Assembly: GCA_031422195.1 (NCBI GenBank)
Contig: JANOPZ010000135.1
Location: forward strand, 1-24,410
DNA length: 24,410 nt
From: JALOTE01 sp031422195
GTDB lineage: Bacteria > Pseudomonadota > Alphaproteobacteria > Rhizobiales > Rhizobiaceae
Reading direction: 5' to 3'
Shown piece by piece: positions 1-7,906 of this stretch. The notes under the pieces are model-generated. The model did no database searches. It was not told where the DNA came from and worked only from the letters and a program-made list of their open reading frames with translations. The stretch's first letter is position 1; each line of letters begins with the position of its first letter. The translations under genes and the position numbers were made by a program.

Positions 1-1
1 G

Positions 2-397
2 TTTACGTGGGCCGCCTATTCGCTATCATCGCGCAGGTTTGCAGACGTGCCAACGGATGCTGTTGTCATTTATTGTGCAGCAACCGCCGTTCTATCCTTG
101 CTTTGCCATTTTATATTTGAAGTGACGGTTTGGCCAGAAACCTGGTTACAATGGGCGGCGATTGTGGCGCTGGGTATCGGGCCACTCGGAATTGGTTTTT
201 TCACGTGGGATATTGGCTGCAAAAACGGCGATATCCAGATTTTGGGCGCGTCAAGCTATGCGGCGCCACTGCTTTCAACTTTGGTTTTGATTGTGGCTGG
301 CGTGACCGAGCCGACTTGGATTATCTTTGGCGCGTGCTTGCTAATCACGTTTGGCGCTGTGATTGCAGCCAAGGATATGATTTTCAAAACAACTTAG
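2..397 (+). CDS. DMT/EamA-type permease, C-terminal part (5' end outside window)
   Basis: This is the last 131 codons of a gene that enters from the left edge, open in frame from base 2 to TAG at 395-397. The translation is mostly hydrophobic and shows three to four membrane segments: one near residues 21-40 (AVVIYCAATAVLSLLCHFIF), then WLQWAAIVALGIGPLGIGFF, then a stretch beginning AAPLLSTLVLIVAG, then a last one ending in AKDMIFK. The pattern WDIGCKNGDIQILGASSYAAPLLSTL is typical of the second EamA repeat in drug/metabolite transporters, and resembles the YddG aromatic amino acid exporter branch. It would sit in the inner membrane and export a small metabolite; the substrate cannot be told from this fragment. 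A GTG at 47 could be read as a start, but the frame continues upstream with family-like sequence, so I treat the gene as truncated by the window edge. Its stop overlaps the stop of the convergent DUF985 gene by 4 nt. Confidence 0.85.
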   Translation, partial: FTWAAYSLSSRRFADVPTDAVVIYCAATAVLSLLCHFIFEVTVWPETWLQWAAIVALGIGPLGIGFFTWDIGCKNGDIQILGASSYAAPLLSTLVLIVAGVTEPTWIIFGACLLITFGAVIAAKDMIFKTT

Positions 398-867
398 GCT
401 GTTCCAACCGGTTTGTTCAAAGGCAAATCTGCACCCGGACGCCATTCGGGTGCGGCCAATACAAATTTTGAAAATTCAAAGCCCGGCGCAACCGTGCAGC
501 CAACCAATGTCCATGCGCCAAGGCTGGTGGCAGTTTGCCAATAATTGGCCGGCACCACAATTTGTGGGTGTTCACCGGCCAGTACATTGGAGCCAAGGCG
601 GCTGCTGGTGGCATCAATGCCATTGGCACTTTGAGATAATGCTAACGGCGCACCGGCATGCCAGTGCCAAATTTCAACCGCGTCTGTTACGCGGTGCCAA
701 TGCGAGGTTTCACCGGCCTGTAACAAAAAATAAATCGCCGTTGATAAAGGCCTGCCGCCATCGGTGCGCAGATCGCGGAACGTTTCCACATAGTGACCGC
801 CCTCAGGATGGGGCTGCATGTGTAAGGCTTTTATAATGGTTCGCGCGGTTTCGAAATTCTGTTCCAT
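394..867 (-). CDS. DUF985 family cupin protein
   Basis: A 157-residue protein that fits the DUF985 (Cupin_5) family in length and sequence. Near the N-terminus is the family hallmark HPEGGHY (residues 20-26). It is followed by a beta-rich core containing the histidine-rich pieces SHWHRV and EIWHWHAG, the usual metal or ligand pocket of a cupin. No specific reaction is established for the family, so I give no function beyond cupin fold. I start it at the ATG at 867; an in-frame TTG two codons earlier (873) is possible, but a GAG-containing motif lies about 8 nt before the ATG. The gene begins 9 nt after the gloB stop codon on the same strand, so the two are probably co-transcribed. Its 3' end overlaps the permease gene on the other strand by 4 nt. 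Confidence 0.85.
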   Translation of the reverse strand: MEQNFETARTIIKALHMQPHPEGGHYVETFRDLRTDGGRPLSTAIYFLLQAGETSHWHRVTDAVEIWHWHAGAPLALSQSANGIDATSSRLGSNVLAGEHPQIVVPANYWQTATSLGAWTLVGCTVAPGFEFSKFVLAAPEWRPGADLPLNKPVGTA

Positions 868-876
868 TGCCAAATC

Positions 877-1644
877 TCAAAAATTATTTTTTCGGGAACG
901 CAGTTCAGTAAATACGTCCAGGTCGCTGGCGTTTTCCATGCCCAGATGCGCACGGATGGCGGCATCATTGGGGCGCAAAAACGGGTTGGTCGCAAGCTCT
1001 TGCGCCAAGGACACCGGCACGGTGGGTTTGCCCTGATCGCGCAACAATTTCACCTGACCGGCACGGGCCTGCAAATCTAAATTGTTTTCGTCCACGCTCA
1101 ATGCAAAGCGGGCGTTTGATGCGGTATACTCATGGCCGCAATAAATTTTTGTAGAGGCTGGCAACACCATGAGGCGCTGCATTGATGCCCACATCATTTC
1201 GGGAGTGCCATCGAAAATGCGTCCGCAACCCAAAGAAAATAAGCTGTCGGCGGTAAATACTGCTTTGGCGGCGGGGATATAATAACTGATACAGGCGTTG
1301 GTATGGCCCGGCGTATCGATAATTTCGATTTCAATTGAGCCGAGCTTCAGTTTGTCACCGCCTTTGACGGTCTGATCAATACCAGGGATCAAGTCTTGAT
1401 CACCTTCCGGCCCGATAATTTTGCAGCCAAACGCCGCTTTCAGCGCCAGATTGGCTTCCACATGGTCTGGATGTTTATGGGTGGTGAGAATGGTATCAAG
1501 CGTCCAGCCTTTTGCGGTCAGTGCCGCTCGAATGGCAGATTCTTCGGGTGCATCAATTGAAATCGTGGTGTTCGACGCTTTGTCATGGACCAGCACACCA
1601 AAATTATCATCGCGGGCGGTGAATAGTTCAATTTCGATAGGCAA
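877..1644 (-). CDS. gloB: Hydroxyacylglutathione hydrolase (glyoxalase II)
   Basis: A 255-residue metallo-beta-lactamase-fold enzyme that hydrolyses S-D-lactoylglutathione to D-lactate and glutathione, the second step of cytosolic methylglyoxal detoxification. The binuclear metal ligands are all visible: the THKHPDH motif (His56, His58, Asp60, His61), His114 in TPGHT, Asp133 in TADSLF and His171 in YCGHEYT. The family C-terminal substrate domain is present, including NPFLR near residue 221. Length matches the usual 250-260. The start codon is TTG at 1644 (protein start written PIEIELF); a GGAG lies 8 nt upstream on the minus strand and no ATG is available in frame nearby, so the unusual start is well supported. 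It heads a two-gene unit with the DUF985 cupin and diverges from a methyltransferase across about 175 nt. Confidence 0.95.
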   Translation of the reverse strand: MPIEIELFTARDDNFGVLVHDKASNTTISIDAPEESAIRAALTAKGWTLDTILTTHKHPDHVEANLALKAAFGCKIIGPEGDQDLIPGIDQTVKGGDKLKLGSIEIEIIDTPGHTNACISYYIPAAKAVFTADSLFSLGCGRIFDGTPEMMWASMQRLMVLPASTKIYCGHEYTASNARFALSVDENNLDLQARAGQVKLLRDQGKPTVPVSLAQELATNPFLRPNDAAIRAHLGMENASDLDVFTELRSRKNNF

Positions 1645-1799
1645 TGGAGTATCTCCGGTTCGGGCAGGGCATAGGCTGCGGGCGCGAGTTTGTCACGTCA
1701 GCAATAAACTTGTTTCCGATAAACCTATCATCTTGAGAAGCGCGTCAATGGCGCGTCGCTATGGCCGAAGGGAAGTACAGATTTCACAGGCTTTGCCTT

Positions 1800-1814
1800 T
1801 TGACACAATGTCAA
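1800..1814. promoter_or_regulatory. 15-bp palindrome, possible operator
   Basis: An exact inverted repeat, TTGACA-caa-TGTCAA, lies in the divergent gloB/methyltransferase intergenic region. It is only 4 nt before the ATG at 1819, and 55 nt before the alternative ATG at 1870. Each arm looks like a -35 hexamer, but I find no matching -10 at 16-18 nt in either direction, so an operator is the better guess. The regulator is unknown. Confidence 0.3.
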
Positions 1815-1818
1815 CGGA

Positions 1819-2607
1819 ATGGCACCCGCTGCTGTTGCTGAATCCAAACCGGCCTCCTACATTGGCCTCATGTCTTGCGATATTGTTGCCCTTCGTGCGT
1901 TTTATGGTTCAGTTGCTGGTAAGCTGGCTGAAAAATCCCTTGGCCTTGCGCTGCAAAAATTTATCAAACCTTTCGTCGGTCAACGTGTTTTAGGCTTTGG
2001 CTATGCTACGCCATGGCTGGATATGGTGGGGGCGCAGGCTGAGCGTACGCTTGCGTTTATGCCCGCTGCGCAAGGCGCTTATCCGTGGCCGGTAAAAGAA
2101 CCCACGCGGACAGCATTGGTTTTTGAAGAAGATTTGCCACTGCCAGATGCCGCCGTTGACACGGTATTGATGGTGCACGCCTTGGAGCATGCCCAAAGCC
2201 CACGGGATACTTTGGCCGAGTTTTGGCGGGTGCTGTCGCCCAACGGTCGCTTGATCATTGTTGTTCCCAGTCGCCGCGGCCTGTGGGCACGGTTTGAACA
2301 CACGCCGTTTGGTACCGGCCAGCCTTACTCCATGGGGCAAATGAAAGCGCTATTGCGCGATGCCGGGTTTTCGATCGAGGAAACGGGTGAGGCACTGCAC
2401 AGCCCGCCGTTCAAACGGCGCGCATTTATGAGATTCTGGACGCCCTTTGAAAGCGCAGGCCAACGGCTTTGGCCGGTGTTTGCAGGCGTGTTGATTGTAG
2501 AAGCACGCAAACGCGTGTTTCAAGGTATTGCCGTTATTCCCAAAAAATCAAGGCGGGTGTTTGTGCCGGTGTTGGCACCGCAAGGTTACGGGCGGGATAA
2601 AGAATAA
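1819..2607 (+). CDS. Class I SAM-dependent methyltransferase (small, substrate unknown)
   Basis: A 262-residue protein with a Rossmann methyltransferase layout. The late motifs are clear: LPLPDAAVDTVLMVHALEHA (motif near residues 105-125), EFWRVLSPNGRLIIVVPSRR (strand 5 and following loop) and then MKALLRDAGF. The usual glycine-rich motif I is replaced by RVLGFGYATPWL, which lacks the DxGxGxG pattern. I recall this degenerate form from the rhizobial family encoded next to gloB. No substrate can be assigned. Two starts are possible: ATG 1819 used here, and ATG 1870, which gives a 245-residue protein beginning MSCDIVALRAFYG and fits the family N-terminus as I remember it. Neither has a strong ribosome binding site. 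It is followed after 66 nt by hisC on the same strand. Confidence 0.75.
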   Translation: MAPAAVAESKPASYIGLMSCDIVALRAFYGSVAGKLAEKSLGLALQKFIKPFVGQRVLGFGYATPWLDMVGAQAERTLAFMPAAQGAYPWPVKEPTRTALVFEEDLPLPDAAVDTVLMVHALEHAQSPRDTLAEFWRVLSPNGRLIIVVPSRRGLWARFEHTPFGTGQPYSMGQMKALLRDAGFSIEETGEALHSPPFKRRAFMRFWTPFESAGQRLWPVFAGVLIVEARKRVFQGIAVIPKKSRRVFVPVLAPQGYGRDKE

Positions 2608-2673
2608 CTGCTCCACTCGACAGTTTTGAAACCGGGCGATAAGGCATGAGACGTGTTTTCAAGGAGCATAACC

Positions 2674-3771
2674 ATGCCTAATCATCCTCAGCCCAACGCC
2701 GGTATTATGGATATTGCGGCTTATGTGCCGGGGCGGGAGCATGTGGACGGCGTTGCTAAGGTTTATAAGCTTTCTTCCAATGAAACGCCTATTGGGCCAA
2801 GCCCGAAAGCCATTGCAGCAGTTAATGCGTTGATTGAAGGGCGCTTGGCGCTTTACCCAGATGGGCAATCCAATGCGTTAAAGCAGGCGATTGCAACGGC
2901 TTATGGCCTTAACCCCGCCAATATTGTTTGTTCAAACGGCTCTGATGAATTGCTCGGCCTCATTGCGCAGACCTATTTGGGTGCCGGTGATGAGGCGATT
3001 TACACCGAGCATGGGTTTTTGGTATATAAAATCCAGATTATGGCCGCTGGCGCAATGCCGGTTGTGGTCAAAGAAACAGACCATACCGCCAATGTTGATG
3101 CGATTTTGGCGGCGGTAACGCCAAAAACAAAAGCCGTGTTTTTAGCCAACCCGAACAATCCAACAGGGACATATATTTCTGTGTCAGAAGTTCGGCGTTT
3201 GCATGCGGGCTTGCCAAGCCATGTGCTGCTGGTGCTGGATGCGGCCTATGCTGAATATGTGCGGCGCAATGATTATGAGGCGGGTGTGGAACTCGTATCG
3301 TCATTTGATAATGTGGTGATGACGCGGACGTTTTCAAAAATTCACGGATTGGCGGCATTACGCATTGGCTGGATGTATGCGCCGCAGCATGTGTGCGATG
3401 CCATTAACCGCGTGCGCGGGCCGTTCAACGTCAATGCATTAGCAATCGCTGCGGGTGCGGCAGCCATTGGCGACAAGGCACACCAAGATCGAGCCATCGC
3501 GAATAATGATGTTTGGCTGGAACGGGCAAGCCGTGAGCTGGAAGCCGCCGGTTTGCGGGTAACGCCTTCGGTGGGTAATTTTGTGCTTCTCCATTTTCCA
3601 GATGAGCCTTCAAAAAGCGCAGCACTAGCCGATGCGTTTTTACTGTCGCGCGGCTTTGTTTTGCGGCGTGTCACGGCTTATGGCATGCCGAATGCGCTGC
3701 GCCTGACCATTGGCGGCGAAGAAGCAATGTTGGGCGTTCTGACGGCCATAAAAGAGTTTCTCAATGGCTGA
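2674..3771 (+). CDS. hisC: Histidinol-phosphate aminotransferase
   Basis: A 365-residue fold-type I PLP aminotransferase. HisC converts imidazole acetol phosphate to histidinol phosphate; members paired with tyrC often also act on aromatic keto acids. Visible features are KLSSNETPIGPSP near the N-terminus, YPDG at 61-64, NPNNPTG at 159-165, LDAAYAEY around 188-195, and the PLP-binding lysine in TRTFSKIHGLAALRIGW (Lys222). The start is decided by AAGGAG at 2661-2666, 7 nt before ATG 2674; an in-frame GTG at 2653 would add seven residues but lies before that ribosome binding site. The 3' end overlaps tyrC by 8 nt, so the two are translationally coupled. The hisC-tyrC pairing suggests a role in tyrosine/phenylalanine as well as histidine synthesis, which is inference from context. 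Confidence 0.93.
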   Translation: MPNHPQPNAGIMDIAAYVPGREHVDGVAKVYKLSSNETPIGPSPKAIAAVNALIEGRLALYPDGQSNALKQAIATAYGLNPANIVCSNGSDELLGLIAQTYLGAGDEAIYTEHGFLVYKIQIMAAGAMPVVVKETDHTANVDAILAAVTPKTKAVFLANPNNPTGTYISVSEVRRLHAGLPSHVLLVLDAAYAEYVRRNDYEAGVELVSSFDNVVMTRTFSKIHGLAALRIGWMYAPQHVCDAINRVRGPFNVNALAIAAGAAAIGDKAHQDRAIANNDVWLERASRELEAAGLRVTPSVGNFVLLHFPDEPSKSAALADAFLLSRGFVLRRVTAYGMPNALRLTIGGEEAMLGVLTAIKEFLNG

Positions 3772-4690
3772 AATTCCGCGTTTTGAAACCATTGCCCTGA
3801 TCGGCATCGGGCTAATCGGCTCATCCTTGGCGCGCGTGACTAAGGCGCGCGGGCTGGCAAAGCGCGTGGTGATTTCGACGCGTAGTGCAGTAACGCTAGA
3901 GCGGGCCAAGGAACTTGGCCTTGGTGATGCCTATGAGGCGGACGCTGGCAAGGCAGTTGAAGGCGCTGATCTGGTCATTGTGTCGGTGCCGGTTGGTGCA
4001 TCAGGCGCCGTGGCAGAAGCGATTGGCCCGCATTTGAAGGCTGGCGCGGTGGTGACCGATGTTGGCTCAACCAAACGTTCTGTGATCAACCAAATGCAGC
4101 CATTTTTGCCCAGCGCCGTTCATTTCATTCCAGGGCACCCGATTGCAGGAACTGAGTATTCAGGACCGGATGCAGGGTTTGAAACTTTGTTTGACGGGCG
4201 CTGGTTGATTTTAACGCCATTGCCGGACTCAAATGCTGAGGCCGTCGCAAGGCTGACCGCGTTTTGGCAAGGTTGTGGCTCAAATGTGGATTTGATGGAC
4301 CCTGATCATCATGACACAGTTCTGGCGATCACCAGCCATTTGCCACATATTATTGCCTATAATATTGTCGGCACGGCAGATGATCTGGCGAGTGATGTGA
4401 AATCTGAAGTGATTAAATATTCCGGATCTGGTTTTCGTGATTTTACGCGATTGGCAGCATCTGACCCGGTGATGTGGCGCGATGTATGTCTGCATAACCG
4501 CGAAGCAATTTTGGATATGCTGGGGCGGTTTTCAGAGGATTTAACCGCACTGCGCCGCGCTATTCGCAGGGGTGAGGGCGACACATTGCTGGATTTGTTT
4601 ACCCGTACGCGCGCTATCCGCCGTACGATTGTTGAAACTGGCCAAGATACCGCCGATGCTGATTTTGGACGGCATACCAAGAAAAACTAA
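3764..4690 (+). CDS. tyrC: Prephenate/arogenate (cyclohexadienyl) dehydrogenase
   Basis: A 308-residue NAD(P)-dependent dehydrogenase of the TyrA family. It catalyses oxidative decarboxylation of prephenate or arogenate on the tyrosine pathway in the cytosol. The N-terminal Rossmann dinucleotide motif GIGLIGSS is at residues 14-21. The conserved HPIAGTEYSGPDAG lies at about 125-138 in the active-site region, and the helical C-terminal domain contains ITSHLPHIIAYNIV and FRDFTRLAASDPVMW, both family hallmarks. There is no fused chorismate mutase domain and no ACT domain, as expected of the TyrC type. ATG 3764 lies inside the end of hisC, with an AAAGAG about 8 nt upstream. The 3' end overlaps the convergent DUF2125 gene by 4 nt (4687-4690), leaving no room for a terminator. 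Confidence 0.93.
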   Translation: MAEIPRFETIALIGIGLIGSSLARVTKARGLAKRVVISTRSAVTLERAKELGLGDAYEADAGKAVEGADLVIVSVPVGASGAVAEAIGPHLKAGAVVTDVGSTKRSVINQMQPFLPSAVHFIPGHPIAGTEYSGPDAGFETLFDGRWLILTPLPDSNAEAVARLTAFWQGCGSNVDLMDPDHHDTVLAITSHLPHIIAYNIVGTADDLASDVKSEVIKYSGSGFRDFTRLAASDPVMWRDVCLHNREAILDMLGRFSEDLTALRRAIRRGEGDTLLDLFTRTRAIRRTIVETGQDTADADFGRHTKKN

Positions 4691-5757
4691 ATCGCTGGAA
4701 TTGTTCCAAGTGGTATAAGCCCGATAGAGGCATTTCCATTTGTTATTGTGATGGTAAGATCGATGGTGCCGGTGACTGCCATAGATTTAAGTGTGCTGAG
4801 ATTATCGATATTGACCCCTATTGCAGCAGCAAGCTTGCCTGCATTTTCAATCAAAGCCTCGGCTTTTTCTGCTTTGAAGTTAAGCTTTGCCGAAAGTAAC
4901 CCCGTTGTCGAAATCGAAAACGGCCCGCCGATCGTGAGACTGCCGCCATCAACAAAAACCAATTTCAGATTATTGATTTGACCATCATTGCCGCGCAATA
5001 GCTCGATTAGTTTGGCTTGGCTTTTTACTGCGGCATCAAAACGTGTTGCGCCTGAAATAGCGGCATCGCCCGATAGGCTGAAAACGGGTGCGTCTTTGAT
5101 TTTTGCGACGTCGATGTTTGAGGCAAGGTCAATTTGATTATTATCGCCTTTGCGCATGTAAAACGCGGCCAATGCTGCTTGGCCCATTTTAAGTGATGGC
5201 GCAGCTGTTTCAACGAAAATTGGCTCTTTCACTTCGAGTGAAAAACGGTCCGGCAGGCCGTCAAAACCGGTGATGGACGCGTGAGCAAGTGTCCAGTTTA
5301 TTGTCAGCGGTTGAATGTTTTTTGCAGAAAAATCGAGTGGGCCATCAAGTTCGGCGATGATACGGGTTGGTTGATAGACCTGGGCCGCGCTGCGAAAAGC
5401 ACCCGCTTCAATTTTCAGCCCGTTTGCAGCATCCGAAAAACCGGTTTTGTTGCAGGATAGGCCGATGCGAAACGGATAGCCCCTTGCGGTTGGTTCTGTG
5501 CAAGCAATATTCTGACCTTTAAGTGCCGCCTCGCCGATGGCGGTTTCAACGCCTTTGACCACTTGATTGCCAAACCAAAACCAAGCTCCGGTATAGGCGA
5601 TGGTCGCTAAAAAAATCGCCGCCATCAGCATCTGAATTCTGAAGGTGTAGTTTGGAACGACCGGCGCCGGAACCGGCATGGCCTCAAACTCGAATTCAGC
5701 GCTGTTGTCGGTAATGTCAATCTTGTTTTGGTTTGGCGTCTCAGGCATGTCTGGCAT
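4687..5757 (-). CDS. DUF2125 domain protein, membrane-anchored
   Basis: A 356-residue protein matching the alphaproteobacterial DUF2125 family. It has a proline- and acid-rich N-terminal tail of about 40 residues, one membrane segment at about 42-62 (MLMAAIFLATIAYTGAWFWF) and then a large beta-rich region with short repeated amphipathic strands, presumably in the periplasm. The family signature area CTEPTARGYPFRIGLSC (two cysteines flanking) follows the membrane segment. The C-terminus has further strand-rich pieces such as GSLTIGGPFSIS and GTIDLTITITNG. The function is not known; the fold resembles lipid-transport or AsmA-like envelope proteins only loosely, so I do not assign a role. Start ATG 5757 has no clear ribosome binding site; ATG 5748 three codons in is an alternative. 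It diverges from the gamma-glutamylcyclotransferase gene with only about 21 nt between the starts. Confidence 0.85.
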   Translation of the reverse strand: MPDMPETPNQNKIDITDNSAEFEFEAMPVPAPVVPNYTFRIQMLMAAIFLATIAYTGAWFWFGNQVVKGVETAIGEAALKGQNIACTEPTARGYPFRIGLSCNKTGFSDAANGLKIEAGAFRSAAQVYQPTRIIAELDGPLDFSAKNIQPLTINWTLAHASITGFDGLPDRFSLEVKEPIFVETAAPSLKMGQAALAAFYMRKGDNNQIDLASNIDVAKIKDAPVFSLSGDAAISGATRFDAAVKSQAKLIELLRGNDGQINNLKLVFVDGGSLTIGGPFSISTTGLLSAKLNFKAEKAEALIENAGKLAAAIGVNIDNLSTLKSMAVTGTIDLTITITNGNASIGLIPLGTIPAI

Positions 5758-5778
5758 TCTGATTTTGCGGATAAGGCT

Positions 5779-6315
5779 ATGAACAGTGATATGGGTGATT
5801 TGTGGGTGTTTGGCTATGGCTCGCTGATGTGGCGGCCTGGTTTTGACGCCGTTGAAACCACATCGGCAAAATTGTCAGGCTTTCACCGTGCTTTGTGTGT
5901 GCATTCCTATGTGCATCGCGGCACGCGGGAGCGTTCGGGATTGGTGCTGGGGCTTGACCGTGGCGGCTCTTGCAAAGGCATTGCGTTTCGGGTGTTGGCT
6001 GAAAAGCGGGATCATGTGTTGACTTATCTGAGAGCGCGCGAGCTGGTCACGAATGTGTATCGCGAACGCTTTGCCAGTGTGGCGCTGGACGATGGACGAA
6101 ACGTCAGCGCGGTAACGTATGTTGTGGACCGGAACCACGTGCAATATGCTGCGAACTTAAATGAAGATGATGCAGCACAGATTGTGGCTCGTGCAGCAGG
6201 GATCAGCGGCACCAACCCTGATTATGTTGCAAGCACGGTTCAACATTTGCGGCAGATGAAAATCCATGATTCATTGCTGGAGGGTATTGTCAAACGGCTT
6301 CAGCTTTTGGGCTGA
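5779..6315 (+). CDS. ChaC-type gamma-glutamylcyclotransferase
   Basis: A 178-residue protein of the ChaC/gamma-glutamylcyclotransferase family, which cleaves glutathione or other gamma-glutamyl peptides to 5-oxoproline and the remaining dipeptide or amino acid. The substrate-binding loop VFGYGSLMW is at residues 10-18, and the catalytic glutamate is probably Glu88 in RARELVTNVYRER, in the place of the family's RExxGY segment. SKxxxGFHRALCVHS follows the loop as in other members. The frame is open further upstream (TTG at 5728), but that would overlap the start of the divergent DUF2125 gene; ATG 5779 with GGA about 7 nt before it is preferred, and ATG 5791 is possible. A link to the nearby glyoxalase II gene through glutathione is tempting but the two are 4 kb apart. 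The 3' end overlaps plsC on the opposite strand by 16 nt. Confidence 0.88.
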   Translation: MNSDMGDLWVFGYGSLMWRPGFDAVETTSAKLSGFHRALCVHSYVHRGTRERSGLVLGLDRGGSCKGIAFRVLAEKRDHVLTYLRARELVTNVYRERFASVALDDGRNVSAVTYVVDRNHVQYAANLNEDDAAQIVARAAGISGTNPDYVASTVQHLRQMKIHDSLLEGIVKRLQLLG

Positions 6316-7091
6316 AAGCCGAGCTCTTTAAGGCGTTTAATGGCTGTATCGGCCAAGGGCGGCGGGTTGGGTTGCGAAGCGCCTTCAATCAATAACGCAT
6401 CGCACCGGGCTTCTAATTCGCTAACAAGCCGTTTGAACATTTCATCGCGTTTCAATCCTGCAGGGATCGGCGGCAAGAACTCCACCGTCATTTTTCCGGG
6501 GTAGCGTAGAAATTTGCGGCGTGGCCAAAACATTCCGGCATTATGAGCAATGGGCACGACAGGCAGGCCCGTTGCTTCATAAATCATGGATACGCCTTGC
6601 TTATAGGCTGGCTCATCGCCCGGCGAGCGCCGTGTGCCTTCAGGATAAATCAAAATTTGGCGCCCATCTTTTTTGGCGCGATTGGCGCCGGCATTCACCT
6701 GTTTACGCGCCTCTTCCCGGCTGGCGCGGTCAATTGCGATCATATCCATTTTTGCTAAAAACTGGCCAAAGAGCGGCACCCCCATCAAGACACGTTTCAA
6801 AATTAAAACCGGGTCTTTTAGATAAGGCAAAATCACAAATGTATCCCAGGTCGATTGGTGTTTGGCGGCAATGATACAGGGTCCATCGGGCAGGTTTTCC
6901 ATGCCCTTAAACTCAACGGTCGTGCCGCAAATCACACGCAACATCCAATTGTTAAAACGTGACCAATTATTGGGAACGAACCAAGCCTTTTTGCGTGACA
7001 CCGCAAAATAGACCGGGGCTTGAAAAATCATTTGTAAAAACGTGGTGATATAAAACAGCGCGTTAAAAAGCAGTGAGCGCACAATAAGCAT
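6300..7091 (-). CDS. plsC: 1-acyl-sn-glycerol-3-phosphate acyltransferase
   Basis: A 263-residue membrane-associated acyltransferase that converts lysophosphatidic acid to phosphatidic acid in phospholipid synthesis. It shows the PlsC family motifs in order: HX4D at His78-Asp83 (KHQSTWD), the ILKRVL...P segment around 97-105, EGTRR at 151-155 and a VPIAHNAG block near 195. The first 30 residues are hydrophobic (ALFYITTFLQMIFQAPVYF) and fit a membrane anchor. The ATG at 7091 has GGA about 10 nt upstream. It is the last gene of the minus-strand ftsE-ftsX-ydcF-plsC group, 68 nt downstream of ydcF, and its 3' end overlaps the convergent ChaC gene by 16 nt. The operon therefore joins division, envelope and phospholipid functions. 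Confidence 0.93.
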   Translation of the reverse strand: MLIVRSLLFNALFYITTFLQMIFQAPVYFAVSRKKAWFVPNNWSRFNNWMLRVICGTTVEFKGMENLPDGPCIIAAKHQSTWDTFVILPYLKDPVLILKRVLMGVPLFGQFLAKMDMIAIDRASREEARKQVNAGANRAKKDGRQILIYPEGTRRSPGDEPAYKQGVSMIYEATGLPVVPIAHNAGMFWPRRKFLRYPGKMTVEFLPPIPAGLKRDEMFKRLVSELEARCDALLIEGASQPNPPPLADTAIKRLKELGFQPKS

Positions 7092-7159
7092 AGCAAATAT
7101 CCAAACAGAGTTGACAGCGTGTTAGCTGAAACCAGACTGCTATAAAAGAGAGGCAGCGT

Positions 7160-7846
7160 TCAGATTTTTGCCAAATCGCTCTTACCGGGCGCTGTTCCAA
7201 CCAAATGCCGCACCGAAGTCAGTGTGAATTTCAAATATTCGGTGAGTATAAGGCGAAACGCATCTGGCTGTTCGAGCCATTTCCAATTGCGCAAATCTGA
7301 GAGCACCAGCGGGAAGGGCGTAATTTTGACGCTTCCCGCCAGCCTATGCAATTCTTTTTCCGCGCGGGGCATATGGTAATTGCTGGTCACAAGAATGACA
7401 GAGGCAAAGCGGTTGGCGCGCAGCCATTTGGCTGATTGCGTGGCATTTCCGATCGTATTTGCAGCGATCTGGTCTAAATCGACACAACAGGCTGCCAGAT
7501 CGGGTGCGATACCATAGGCTTTTACAATCTGACTTTTGGTGGTCTCCGGATTAACACCACTGATCAGCAGCTTTTTACCTGAACCGCTTTTCAGCAACTC
7601 AATTGCTGGTTTCAAGCGATCAGTGCCGCCGGTTAAAACCACAATTGCATCGGCAGCTGGAACCATTTGGGGTTGCGTCATTTGCGTTACAATAAAAGTG
7701 AACCACGCAAAACCCAAAAGGAAACCGCCTCCGACCACAAGAACGCTTAGCCGCATAAAAAAACCAACGCGCAGGAACCGGCGCGAGACATGTTTTACAG
7801 TTGTGTCTTTCGGTGTTGTCACCGAGGGATAATGCGCGTCAATCAT
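7160..7846 (-). CDS. YdcF family (DUF218) envelope protein
   Basis: A 228-residue protein with one membrane segment at about residues 32-55 (MRLSVLVVGGGFLLGFAWFT) and a DUF218 domain starting at DAIVVLTGGTDRL (66-78). The domain includes KKLLISGVNP, the conserved N-T-x-x-N-A pattern in AANTIGNATQSAKWL, and VTSNYHMPRAEKEL. DUF218 proteins such as YdcF, SanA and ElyC are implicated in envelope integrity and sometimes in undecaprenyl carrier metabolism; the exact reaction of this one is unknown. The frame is open to a TTG at 7876, but I use ATG 7846, which leaves a short basic cytoplasmic tail before the membrane segment; neither start has a good ribosome binding site. It follows ftsX by 60 nt on the same strand. 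This ftsEX-ydcF-plsC order is one I recall from other rhizobia. Confidence 0.88.
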   Translation of the reverse strand: MIDAHYPSVTTPKDTTVKHVSRRFLRVGFFMRLSVLVVGGGFLLGFAWFTFIVTQMTQPQMVPAADAIVVLTGGTDRLKPAIELLKSGSGKKLLISGVNPETTKSQIVKAYGIAPDLAACCVDLDQIAANTIGNATQSAKWLRANRFASVILVTSNYHMPRAEKELHRLAGSVKITPFPLVLSDLRNWKWLEQPDAFRLILTEYLKFTLTSVRHLVGTAPGKSDLAKI

Positions 7847-7906
7847 GGCAAAGGAAGGACATATGTAAGTGACCAAAAAGGCCTGTGAAAAACAAGGTGG
7901 AACCGA

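Noticed and set aside
7111..7146. TTGACA followed by TATAAA upstream of plsC
   Set aside because: The spacing is 24 nt and the direction is plus, opposite to plsC, with no gene to drive; not a plausible promoter.
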